From Anaerolineales bacterium (GTDB taxonomy: Bacteria; Chloroflexota; Anaerolineae; Anaerolineales; Villigracilaceae), in assembly GCA_016789305.1 (NCBI GenBank), contig JAEURJ010000023.1, forward strand, positions 558,001-622,000: a stretch of 64,000 nt of DNA. The letters are read 5' to 3'. Below are positions 34,501-42,815 of the stretch, one piece after another. Positions within the stretch are counted from its first letter, which is position 1; each line of letters starts with the position of its first letter. The translations under genes were made by a program, and so were the position numbers. Below the pieces are notes generated by a model. That model did no database searches, was not told where the DNA came from, and was given only the letters and a program-made list of their open reading frames with translations.

Positions 34501-35199
34501 TATATCTCCATCATCCGCCCTCAACCTATATCCAACTCCGGGTTCGGTATGAATATAAGTGGGGCGGGAGGGGTCGGGCTCGATCTTCCGGCGCAGGTTA
34601 CTGATATTCACACGCAGCATGTGCATTTCACTTTCATAGGCTGTTCCCCAAATTTGCGTCAACAAATGACGATGTGTGATTACCTTTCCCGCGTTTTGCA
34701 AAAGCAGCCGCAAAATATCGTATTCAGTTGGAGTCAGTGAAATTTGATCATCATTCACGGTGACCTGACGGCGTGATAAATCCATTTGCAGGTTGTTCAC
34801 TTTCAACACGGGCGCATCTGTTGTGTTCGTCAAACGCCGCATTGCAACACGCATACGCGCCATCAACTCGCCAGTGCCAAACGGCTTGGTTAAATAATCA
34901 TCCGCCCCGGCATCCAAGGCGGCGATTTTGTCGTTCTCTGCTTCGCGCACAGACAAAATAATGATCGGCGTTTGAGACCATTCGCGCAAACGCCGAGTCA
35001 CTTCAATGCCATCGAAGTCAGGCAGACCCAGATCAAGGATGATGATATCGGGATGATGAGCGAGGACACCCGCAATTGCTTCTTCGCCGTTGGCAGCTTC
35101 GTATACGGAAAAACCCTGCGCACTTAATGCCGTACGCAGGTAACGTCGGATGGACGTTTCATCATCCACGACCAATACCCGTTGACCCGCTTCTGTCAT
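34495..35199 (-). CDS. kdpE: Response regulator KdpE
   Basis: A 234-residue OmpR-family regulator of potassium transport genes. The receiver domain has DDET, phospho-acceptor Asp in IIILDLGLPDFDG near residue 56 and KPFGTGEL near 105-112. The C-terminal winged helix ends HTEPGVGYRLRA. The start overlaps the kdpD stop (ATGA). Last gene of the kdp operon. Confidence 0.95.
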   Translation of the reverse strand: MTEAGQRVLVVDDETSIRRYLRTALSAQGFSVYEAANGEEAIAGVLAHHPDIIILDLGLPDFDGIEVTRRLREWSQTPIIILSVREAENDKIAALDAGADDYLTKPFGTGELMARMRVAMRRLTNTTDAPVLKVNNLQMDLSRRQVTVNDDQISLTPTEYDILRLLLQNAGKVITHRHLLTQIWGTAYESEMHMLRVNISNLRRKIEPDPSRPTYIHTEPGVGYRLRADDGDIK

Positions 35200-37880
35200 T
35201 GACCTTCTTCCTGTTTGCCATCAAGCGGTAATTCCACGCTGACGATTGTTCCGCCGCCATCGCGGCTGTGTGCGTAAATGGTACCATGATGTGCTTCGAC
35301 GATTCCTTTGCTGATCGATAATCCCAGCCCCGTTCCACTAACACTCTCCGGGCGTTGTACTCGGTAGAATTTGTCGAAGATGCGATTCAGATCATCGGCA
35401 GGGATACCCACTCCACGGTCCGCGATTTGGAGGCGTGCTTTCTTGTCCGCAAGTGAGGCGGAGACTTCGATCAAGGAATCTTTGGGTGAATACTTGACTG
35501 CATTCTCCAGCAAATTCACAATCACCTGAACGATAAGCGTGAAATCCATGGGCACAAGAGGAAAATCATCGGGAATGTTCACTGTTATTTCGTGATCCGC
35601 CACGCGTTTGCCAAGTTGTTCCAGCGCGGTGCCGATCACATCCTGGATATCGCCGGGGTCGTTATGAAGTTTGATCGCGCCGCTTTCAATGCGAGTCATC
35701 GAAAGTAAATTTCCAACGAGTCGATTCAAACGTTCGGCCTCTTCGCGTGCGGTGCCTACAAGACTGCGGCGATTCTCATCGTTAAGATTCTCCGCCTGCT
35801 CGTCAAGGCTTGTCAACGCGCCGGTGATGGAAACCAACGGCGTCCGCAGATCATGTGAAATGGAATTGAGCAATGCATTCTGTAATTTTTCAGTTGTTTG
35901 CAGCAAAGCAATATCACGGGTTTGATCTGCGAGGCGGGCACGTTCAATGGCCTGCGCACCTTGATTCGCAAACGCTTCCATCAAACGGCGTTGCGCTGAT
36001 GTGAGGTCGCGATCGGATGTGCTGGGCTTGCCGACTCCCACCACACCGACCACACCGCGCGCTGTTTTGAGGGGCAGGTATCTTAATTGAGCAGCCGGCA
36101 ATGTGTTGGTGTGGCGGCCCGCAGGCTCGCCGTGACGATAGACCCAATCTGCCACGGCCACTTCCTCATCGCCAAGCTCAAGGTTTGTGCTAAGAATGCG
36201 TGTGACGAGTCGGTCATCTTCCGGCAAAAGGACCGCAACGGTTCGGTCAAATGTTTTCTCCACATGTTTGCGAAGAAAGTTTAGGATCGAATCAATATCC
36301 CCGGACGCGGCAAGGTCACGGCTTAGGTCATAGAGTTCGGCCGTTTCACCTTCACGTTGTTGCGCGGCTTTCGCCTGTTCCGTTGCCCGCGCCGCCAGTT
36401 GACTGATCACCATGCCCACAAGGAATAAACCGATAAAGGTGATGATGTATTGCGTGTCAGAAACAGCGAATGTGAAGTAAGGTGTGACAAACAGAAAGTC
36501 AAAAGATAACACGCCCAACAACGAAGCCAGAACCGCAGGACCGCGCCCAAGGTAAATGGCGGCGATCACCACGCTTAACAAATACACCATGACAAGATTG
36601 GTAGGTTCAATGCGTCCGCCAAATAAAAATCCTGCAGCCGTCGCAGCAATCACGAGGAATAGACTCCACACATAGTTTTGAAGCGGGCTGTGCAATCTCA
36701 ACGGACTTTCGTCCGCAGGAAAGGAGGGGGCGTCCGAACTGGTCACCACATAAATATCGATATCACCGCTTTTGTGGATCAAATTATCCACCAGCGACCC
36801 GCGCAGCAATTCCTGCCAGCGCGGGCGCAAGGGTTTACCGGCAATGATCTTGGTGACATTGTTTTTATGGGCGAAATCGATCACCACTTGTGAAGTGGAT
36901 TCGATGGAACCGCTTGATGAAAGTGTATAGGAACGGGCCCCAAGGTCTTCAGCAAGCTGCAAAATCTTTGCCACGCGATCCCGTTTATCGTACGACATCG
37001 AAGCGAACTGAGGGGTCTCCACATACACGGTGAGCCATTCTGCATTCAACTCGTCCGCAAGCCGCCTTGCCGAACGAACGAGTCTTTCGCTGAGCGGACT
37101 CGGGCTGACGCAAACCAGCAGCCGTTCCGTTGCAGCCCACGGACCCTGAATTGCGCGGGTCTGCATATAAGAGCGCATTTGATCATCCACACGTTCGGCA
37201 GCTCTTCGCAAGGACATTTCACGCAGGGCCGTGAGATTCCCCTTGCGGAAAAATTTATCGATGGCACGTGAAGCCTGTTCAGGAACGTAAACTTTCCCCT
37301 CTTTCAAACGCATCATTAATTCATCGGGCGGCAGGTCAATGACTTCGATTTCGGAGGCCTCATCAATCACGCGGTCTGGAACAGTTTCTCGTACGATCAC
37401 CCCGGTCACCTGCGCAACGATATCATTCAAACTTTCCAGATGCTGAATATTGAGCGTGGTGTACACGTCGATGCCGGCGTCGAGAATTTCCTCCACATCC
37501 AAATATCGTTTGGGATGGCGCGAGCCCGGCGCGTTGGTGTGCGCAAATTCATCGACCAACACAATAGTGGGGCGGCGTTGAATGACCGCATCCACATCCA
37601 TTTCAGGCAGGGTCACGTTGTGATATTCCACCTGCTTTCGCGGCAGCACATCCAGCCCTTCGACCAGGCCTTCGGTTTCAGCGCGTTTATGAGTCTCGAC
37701 ATAACCGACCACAACATCAATACCTTGTATCTTGCGTTGATGCGCGGCTTCGAGCATGGCATAAGTCTTACCCACGCCGGCGGCATAACCGAGGAAAATT
37801 TTTAGCTTGCCACGTTTTGCGGCCTGCTCCTCTGCCTGGGCACGTTTCAGTAATTCATCTGGATCAGGACGATGTTCCAT
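35196..37880 (-). CDS. kdpD: Sensor histidine kinase KdpD
   Basis: An 894-residue full-length KdpD. The N-terminal KdpD domain has Walker A YAAGVGKTYAMLEA near residues 32-45 and DEFAHTNAPGSRHPKRY near 110-126. The Usp domain spans about 245-370, and four membrane helices of DUF4118 about 400-500. A GAF-like region follows (about 525-650), then HisKA with NSISHDLRTPLVSITGAL near 668-685 and HATPase with GTGLGLSISKGI near 850. The ATG at 37880 was chosen over a TTG three bases upstream. It senses K+ limitation and turgor with KdpE. Confidence 0.96.
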   Translation of the reverse strand: MEHRPDPDELLKRAQAEEQAAKRGKLKIFLGYAAGVGKTYAMLEAAHQRKIQGIDVVVGYVETHKRAETEGLVEGLDVLPRKQVEYHNVTLPEMDVDAVIQRRPTIVLVDEFAHTNAPGSRHPKRYLDVEEILDAGIDVYTTLNIQHLESLNDIVAQVTGVIVRETVPDRVIDEASEIEVIDLPPDELMMRLKEGKVYVPEQASRAIDKFFRKGNLTALREMSLRRAAERVDDQMRSYMQTRAIQGPWAATERLLVCVSPSPLSERLVRSARRLADELNAEWLTVYVETPQFASMSYDKRDRVAKILQLAEDLGARSYTLSSSGSIESTSQVVIDFAHKNNVTKIIAGKPLRPRWQELLRGSLVDNLIHKSGDIDIYVVTSSDAPSFPADESPLRLHSPLQNYVWSLFLVIAATAAGFLFGGRIEPTNLVMVYLLSVVIAAIYLGRGPAVLASLLGVLSFDFLFVTPYFTFAVSDTQYIITFIGLFLVGMVISQLAARATEQAKAAQQREGETAELYDLSRDLAASGDIDSILNFLRKHVEKTFDRTVAVLLPEDDRLVTRILSTNLELGDEEVAVADWVYRHGEPAGRHTNTLPAAQLRYLPLKTARGVVGVVGVGKPSTSDRDLTSAQRRLMEAFANQGAQAIERARLADQTRDIALLQTTEKLQNALLNSISHDLRTPLVSITGALTSLDEQAENLNDENRRSLVGTAREEAERLNRLVGNLLSMTRIESGAIKLHNDPGDIQDVIGTALEQLGKRVADHEITVNIPDDFPLVPMDFTLIVQVIVNLLENAVKYSPKDSLIEVSASLADKKARLQIADRGVGIPADDLNRIFDKFYRVQRPESVSGTGLGLSISKGIVEAHHGTIYAHSRDGGGTIVSVELPLDGKQEEGQ

Positions 37881-37885
37881 CAAAT

Positions 37886-38449
37886 TTATTGTATCTCATC
37901 CAATGCAAGGTTTAATAACAACACATTGACTCGCGGCTCTCCTAAAAAGCCAAACTGGCGGCCTTCCGTATATTTTTCCACGAGGGATTGAACATCCGCT
38001 TCGCTCAACCCGCGGGCTGCTGCCACACGAGAAACCTGATACAACGCTGCAGCGACGCTGATATGCGGGTCGAGTCCGCTTGCAGAAGCAGTGACCAGGT
38101 CAACAGGAATCGGAAGCGTGCTTTCGGGGTCAACTGCTTTGAGCGCATCGATCCGCATTTGAACTGCATCCAACAATGCAGGGTTCAACGGTCCATAGTT
38201 TGAGCCGGAAGAAGCGGCGGCGTTATAACCGGCAGCAGATAAACGTCCCCAGAAATATTTCGGATCATCGAATTGCTGACCGATCAATTCAGAGCCAACA
38301 GCCTTTCCATCTGCCATGATGAGGCTTCCATTGGCTTGACTTGAGAATAGTACTTGCGACATTCCAGTCACAAATAACGGATAGATAACGCCGGTGATAA
38401 CGGTAAGCAAGGCGAAAATAGTAAGCGCGGGTCGAATTTGAGTTTTCAT
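37886..38449 (-). CDS. kdpC: Potassium-transporting ATPase subunit KdpC
   Basis: A 187-residue accessory subunit of the KdpFABC pump. One N-terminal membrane helix (about residues 8-30) is followed by a periplasmic-side domain with the conserved GSELIGQ, YFWGRLSAAGYN and SASGLDPHIS segments. The ATG at 38449 overlaps the stop of a 57-codon gene (ATGA), which fixes the start. It precedes kdpD by a few bases. Confidence 0.95.
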   Translation of the reverse strand: MKTQIRPALTIFALLTVITGVIYPLFVTGMSQVLFSSQANGSLIMADGKAVGSELIGQQFDDPKYFWGRLSAAGYNAAASSGSNYGPLNPALLDAVQMRIDALKAVDPESTLPIPVDLVTASASGLDPHISVAAALYQVSRVAAARGLSEADVQSLVEKYTEGRQFGFLGEPRVNVLLLNLALDEIQ

Positions 38450-38619
38450 GATGAAAATATTCCTGATGCGATCATTAACAACCATGCGATGTTGGTGATA
38501 AAAAACCATGGACGAATCGAAGATGGGACATGAAAGATGCTGGGGTCAATTGCAATCGCTGTCAGGATCACAGTGAACAGAATGCCAGCCCATTTAATGA
38601 GCGCGAAATTATTTTTCAT
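38446..38619 (-). CDS. 57-aa membrane protein between kdpB and kdpC (KdpG-like position)
   Basis: A 57-codon gene not usually annotated. An AGGAGATGAC ribosome site precedes the ATG at 38619, 8 bases from the kdpB stop. Its stop overlaps the kdpC start by ATGA. It encodes two hydrophobic segments (about residues 8-24 and 38-54) around a short polar loop with Pro residues. Coupling on both sides argues strongly that it is translated with the pump. Some cyanobacterial operons are reported to carry an extra small gene, kdpG, at the same place; homology to that gene is not shown here. Confidence 0.8.
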   Translation of the reverse strand: MKNNFALIKWAGILFTVILTAIAIDPSIFHVPSSIRPWFFITNIAWLLMIASGIFSS

Positions 38620-38627
38620 GTCATCTC

Positions 38628-40727
38628 CTAGGCGATGTGAAGCCAGACCAAGACCATGTCGATCAACTTGATGCCAATGAACGGAGCGATCAAACCGCCT
38701 ACCCCATAGATCAACAGATTATCGCGAAGCAGCTGCGCCGCTCCAACGGCGCGATACGACACGCCTCGCAATGCCAGCGGGATCAAAATAATAATGATGA
38801 CCGCATTGAAGATCACCGCAGACAAAATTGCACTTTCGGGAGTGGCAAGCTGCATAAAGTTCAGTTTCGTCAGAACAGGATACGTGGAAGCGAATGCTGC
38901 GGGGATGATGGCAAAGTATTTTGCTACATCATTGGCAATGCTGAATGTAGTCAATGCACCGCGAGTCATTAATAGTTGTTTGCCAATCTCCACGATCTCC
39001 AATAGTTTGGTCGGGTTGCTATCGAGGTCCACCATGTTGGCAGCCTCGCGTGCGGGCTGCGTGCCAGTGTTCATCGCAACGGCTACATCAGCCTGGGCCA
39101 ATGCCGGGGCGTCGTTGGTACCATCACCGGTCATGGCAACGAGGCGTCCACCCGTTTGATATTCGCGGATCAATTTCAACTTGGCTTCCGGCGTCGCTTG
39201 TGCGAGGAAATCATCCACGCCGGCTTCTGCGGCAATGGCCGCGGCGGTCAATGGGTTATCGCCGGTAATCATCACGGTTTTGATTCCCATCTTGCGCAGC
39301 TGCGCGAAGCGTTCCTTGATCCCACCTTTGACGATGTCCTTCAAATAAATCACGCCCAATGCTTTGTTATTTTTCGTCACCACAAGCGGCGTTCCACCCA
39401 TGCGTGCAATCGCATCGATGGAAGGCTTTAGATCGGACGGGACCTTGCCATTCGATTGGATCAACTCGATCATCGTGTCAGGCGCGCCTTTGCGAATGGT
39501 AATTCCATCGAAGTTCACACCGCTCATGCGTGTCTGTGCAGTGAACGGCACAAAATGCATTCCCTGCGGCGCTTCATCGCTGGCACCCATCTTGCGTCCG
39601 CGCAGCCCAAATTGTTCCTTGGCAAGAATCACAATCGAACGGCCTTCAGGAGTTTCATCTGCCAAAGAAGCAAGCTGTGCGGCTTCGGCCAGATCTTTTA
39701 CATCCACTCCATTGACTGGGATAAATTCCACAGCCTGGCGATTTCCAAGAGTGATCGTGCCTGTTTTATCAAGAAGTAATACATCCACATCCCCGGCAGC
39801 TTCCACTGCGCGGCCAGACATGGCGATCACATTGCGCTGGATCATGCGGTCCATGCCTGCAATGCCAATCGCGGAAAGCAATCCACCGATCGTGGTCGGG
39901 ATCAAACATACAAGCAAAGCAACCAACACAGTGATCGTAATTGCTGTTCCTTTTCCCGCCGCATCCACACTGTAAAGTGAGTATGGAAGAAGCGTGGCGC
40001 ACACCACCAAAAAGATGATCGTGAAACCAGCGAGCAAAATATTGAGCGCAATTTCATTGGGGGTCTTTTGTCTCTTCGCGCCTTCCACCATGCTGATCAT
40101 GCGGTCAAGGAATCCCTGCCCCGGGTCTGCGCTGACTCGGATGATGAGCCAGTCCGAAAGGAGTCGCGTGCCGCCTGTGACAGCGGAACGATCACCGCCC
40201 GCCTCACGTACAACGGGAGCTGATTCGCCTGTCACGGCACTTTCATCCACTGACGCAATTCCCGCTTCGATCTCGCCATCTGACGGGAGAATATCACCGG
40301 CTTCGACAAGGTAAAGATCGTTTTTTCGTAATGATGTTGAAGATACTGTTTCAAATTCAACGTTTTCATGTTCAAACGTTTTCATGTTCGAACCGATCTT
40401 CTTCGCGGGCGTATCCTGCCTCGCCTTACGCAATGACTCGGCCTGTGCCTTGCCGCGTCCTTCTGCAACCGCTTCGGAGAAATTGGCGAACAGCACAGTG
40501 AACCACAGCCAGAGCGCAATCGCTGCAATGAAGCCTGTCGGTGCCTCGCCTTTTCCAAGCAATGCTTGAATCCACAGCGCAGTGGTTAATACGCTCCCCA
40601 CCTCCACAACGAACATGACGGGATTGCGCACCATCAGGCGCGGGTTGAGTTTTACAAAGGATTCCACAACGGCACGCTGATAGATCTCGCGGCGATATGT
40701 GGCTGGTTTTTTCGTTTGCATAGTCAT
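38628..40727 (-). CDS. kdpB: Potassium-transporting P-type ATPase subunit KdpB
   Basis: The 699-residue catalytic subunit of KdpFABC. The TGES motif lies in ESAVTGESAPVVRE, the phosphorylation motif DKTGT in LLLDKTGTITLGN near residue 300, and the hinge motif TGDGTNDAPAL near 510-520. About seven membrane helices are seen. The ATG at 40727 has AAGGAAA about 10 bases upstream; earlier in-frame codons lie inside kdpA. All catalytic residues visible are intact. Confidence 0.97.
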   Translation of the reverse strand: MTMQTKKPATYRREIYQRAVVESFVKLNPRLMVRNPVMFVVEVGSVLTTALWIQALLGKGEAPTGFIAAIALWLWFTVLFANFSEAVAEGRGKAQAESLRKARQDTPAKKIGSNMKTFEHENVEFETVSSTSLRKNDLYLVEAGDILPSDGEIEAGIASVDESAVTGESAPVVREAGGDRSAVTGGTRLLSDWLIIRVSADPGQGFLDRMISMVEGAKRQKTPNEIALNILLAGFTIIFLVVCATLLPYSLYSVDAAGKGTAITITVLVALLVCLIPTTIGGLLSAIGIAGMDRMIQRNVIAMSGRAVEAAGDVDVLLLDKTGTITLGNRQAVEFIPVNGVDVKDLAEAAQLASLADETPEGRSIVILAKEQFGLRGRKMGASDEAPQGMHFVPFTAQTRMSGVNFDGITIRKGAPDTMIELIQSNGKVPSDLKPSIDAIARMGGTPLVVTKNNKALGVIYLKDIVKGGIKERFAQLRKMGIKTVMITGDNPLTAAAIAAEAGVDDFLAQATPEAKLKLIREYQTGGRLVAMTGDGTNDAPALAQADVAVAMNTGTQPAREAANMVDLDSNPTKLLEIVEIGKQLLMTRGALTTFSIANDVAKYFAIIPAAFASTYPVLTKLNFMQLATPESAILSAVIFNAVIIIILIPLALRGVSYRAVGAAQLLRDNLLIYGVGGLIAPFIGIKLIDMVLVWLHIA

Positions 40728-40740
40728 TTTATTAATTTCC

Positions 40741-42489
40741 TTATCCACCAATAACCATCAGGTGCTCGACGATGGGTCCCAATGCCAACGCCGGGATAAA
40801 ACTCAACGCACCGACGATCATGATGACACCGATCAACCAGACAATGAATAGCGGGGTGTGAGTTGGCAGAGTTCCTGCACTGGCAGGGATTTTTTTCTTT
40901 TGCACAAGAGAACCGGCAATTGCCAGCACAGGAATGATGAGCCAATACCGGGCGAACAACATGCAAATGCCCAGGGCGGTGTTGTAAAACGGATTGTTCG
41001 CGCCTAAACCGGCAAATGCAGAACCATTGTTGTTTGCCGCGGAAGAGAAGGCATACAGCACTTCACTAAATCCATGCGGACCGCCGGTATTCCAAATCGT
41101 GGCCAGTCCAGCTGCTGTTACTACTGCAATTGCGGTGCCTACTTTCGCCAACAGAATCGGAATCAAAAGCATAAGAGATGCCATCTTCATTTCAAAGGCT
41201 TCGATCTTCTTGCCCAGATATTCTGGGGTACGACCGACCATCAAGCCAGAGATGAACACAGCCACGATCACGAAAGCCAGCATTCCATACAAACCTGAAC
41301 CGACGCCACCGAAGATGATCTCACCCAACTGCATCATGAACAACGGAACTAGTCCGCCGAGCGGCATGAATGAGTCATGCATCGAATTGACCGATCCATT
41401 GGATGCGGCAGTAGTAGCGGTTGCCCAAAGTGCTGAATTGGCAACGCCGAAGCGCGTCTCCTTGCCTTCCATATTTCCGCCCGGGTTGATGTTCGTTTGT
41501 ACTTGATCAACTCCCATCTTCGTAAAGGCGGGGTTGCCGGATTGTTCCGCCCAGACCGCCAAGCTAAGGAAAGTCACGAAGATGATGGTCATCGTGATTA
41601 AGATCGCCCAACCCTGACGCGTATCGCCCACCATTTTGCCGAAGGTGTAACACAACGCAGCAGGGATCAAGAGAATTGCCAACATCTCCAGGAAGTTTGA
41701 GAATGGTGTTGCGTTTTCAAACGGGTGCGCCGAATTGACGTTGAAAAATCCGCCGCCATTTGTGCCCAATTGTTTGATGGCAATTTGCGAAGCGGCAGGG
41801 CCAACGGCCAATACCTGTTCAGTCACAGCATTTCCATTTGCATCACTTGTCGGTTGAAGCAAAGCAACAGTTTTGTATTCACTGAAAGTTTGTACAACGC
41901 CTTGTGATACGAGAGCCAAAGCTAAAACAATGGATAAGGGCAAAAGGATATATAAAGTGGAACGGGTGAGATCAACCCAGAAGTTCCCAATTCCCTTGGC
42001 AGTGTGACGAACAAAACCGCGGATCAATGCGACTAAAACAGCCATACCGGTGGCTGCCGATACAAAGTTTTGCACAGTCAAACCGAGCATTTGCGAAAAG
42101 TAACTCATCGTCACTTCGCCGCCGTATCCCTGCCAGTTGGTATTGGACGCAAAACTCACTGCCGTGTTCCACGAAGAATCAGCTGTAACTGCACTAAGCC
42201 CCTGCGGATTAAGCGGCAGGAAGGCTTGAAGTCTTTGGAATACATATACAGCCAGCAGACCAAGTACGTTAAACAACATGACGGCAATGGCATAGGTTTT
42301 CCAGTCCATATCCTCATCAGCTTTGACGCCTGCGATGCGATAAATGAACCGTTCCACGGGTCCCAGCACACGATCAAGAAAAGTGCGCTCGCCCTGATAG
42401 ACTCTTGCCATAAACGAACCAAGCGGCTTTGCCAGAAGAAGCAAAACCACTACATAGAGAATAATCTGGAACAAACTATTGAGATTCAT
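40741..42489 (-). CDS. kdpA: Potassium-transporting ATPase subunit KdpA
   Basis: The 582-residue potassium-binding channel subunit, with about ten to twelve membrane helices. Filter-region signatures such as NTNWQGYGGE near residue 108 and GTNGGGFFNVNSAHPFENAT near 240 are present. The ATG at 42489 overlaps the kdpF stop (GGATGA) and is preceded by CGGAG. The length fits the family. Confidence 0.97.
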   Translation of the reverse strand: MNLNSLFQIILYVVVLLLLAKPLGSFMARVYQGERTFLDRVLGPVERFIYRIAGVKADEDMDWKTYAIAVMLFNVLGLLAVYVFQRLQAFLPLNPQGLSAVTADSSWNTAVSFASNTNWQGYGGEVTMSYFSQMLGLTVQNFVSAATGMAVLVALIRGFVRHTAKGIGNFWVDLTRSTLYILLPLSIVLALALVSQGVVQTFSEYKTVALLQPTSDANGNAVTEQVLAVGPAASQIAIKQLGTNGGGFFNVNSAHPFENATPFSNFLEMLAILLIPAALCYTFGKMVGDTRQGWAILITMTIIFVTFLSLAVWAEQSGNPAFTKMGVDQVQTNINPGGNMEGKETRFGVANSALWATATTAASNGSVNSMHDSFMPLGGLVPLFMMQLGEIIFGGVGSGLYGMLAFVIVAVFISGLMVGRTPEYLGKKIEAFEMKMASLMLLIPILLAKVGTAIAVVTAAGLATIWNTGGPHGFSEVLYAFSSAANNNGSAFAGLGANNPFYNTALGICMLFARYWLIIPVLAIAGSLVQKKKIPASAGTLPTHTPLFIVWLIGVIMIVGALSFIPALALGPIVEHLMVIGG

Positions 42490-42578
42490 CCGAACCACTC
42501 CGGTTTAAGCAAAGCCAGTACAAGATAGACGAACAGGATCAAAGTGATCACGCCGGTAATAACGTAAAGCGCGTTCAT
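42486..42578 (-). CDS. kdpF: Potassium-transporting ATPase small subunit KdpF
   Basis: A 30-residue single-helix peptide ending LALLKPEWFG, matching the KdpF pattern (short hydrophobic helix then L.RPE.F). GGAGGACAAGTC precedes the ATG. Its stop overlaps the kdpA start and its start overlaps the stop of the 32-codon gene upstream. It stabilises the KdpABC complex. Confidence 0.92.
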   Translation of the reverse strand: MNALYVITGVITLILFVYLVLALLKPEWFG

Positions 42579-42673
42579 GACTTGTCCTCCATCAGCCGCT
42601 CACAGACCTTGATCAACCCAAAAGTAAGGGCAAGGAACAGGAGCGTGAGACCGATATAAAGTAGATCATTCAT
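42575..42673 (-). CDS. 32-aa membrane protein leading the kdp operon
   Basis: A 32-codon gene with GGAGG 5 bases before the ATG at 42673 and an ATGA overlap with kdpF. It encodes one membrane helix (about residues 4-22) then a short polar tail containing KVCERLMEDK. I infer an accessory or leader peptide of the pump, as it is first in the operon and tightly coupled. No function is established from the sequence. Confidence 0.78.
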   Translation of the reverse strand: MNDLLYIGLTLLFLALTFGLIKVCERLMEDKS

Positions 42674-42690
42674 GTATGCCTCCATTTTCG

Positions 42691-42718
42691 ATTATTAGTG
42701 TATGCAGTTGTCCGTCAA
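42691..42718 (-). promoter_or_regulatory. Putative kdp operon promoter
   Basis: On the minus strand, TTGACG (42718-42713) and AATAAT (42696-42691) are spaced by 16 bases, giving a short leader to the 32-codon gene. KdpE binding sites are expected nearby but no clear repeat was recognised. Confidence 0.5.
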
Positions 42719-42757
42719 AACAGGGGCAAGAGGGGTGAAAAAAGGGTCAAGAAAACA

Positions 42758-42796
42758 TAAAGAAAAACAGCCAATAGCGGGTAGCTATTGGCTGTT
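42758..42796 (-). terminator. Intrinsic terminator of the PBP-like gene
   Basis: AACAGCCAATAGC (42766-42778) and GCTATTGGCTGTT (42784-42796) form a 13-bp stem with a 5-base loop. A T-rich tail follows on the minus strand, 20 bases after the stop. Confidence 0.9.
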
Positions 42797-42815
42797 AGGT
42801 GTCGGGAAAGGAGGG

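Noticed and set aside
39364..39975. 203-codon plus-strand frame opposite kdpB
   Set aside because: Antisense to the conserved KdpB phosphorylation region; no start signal.
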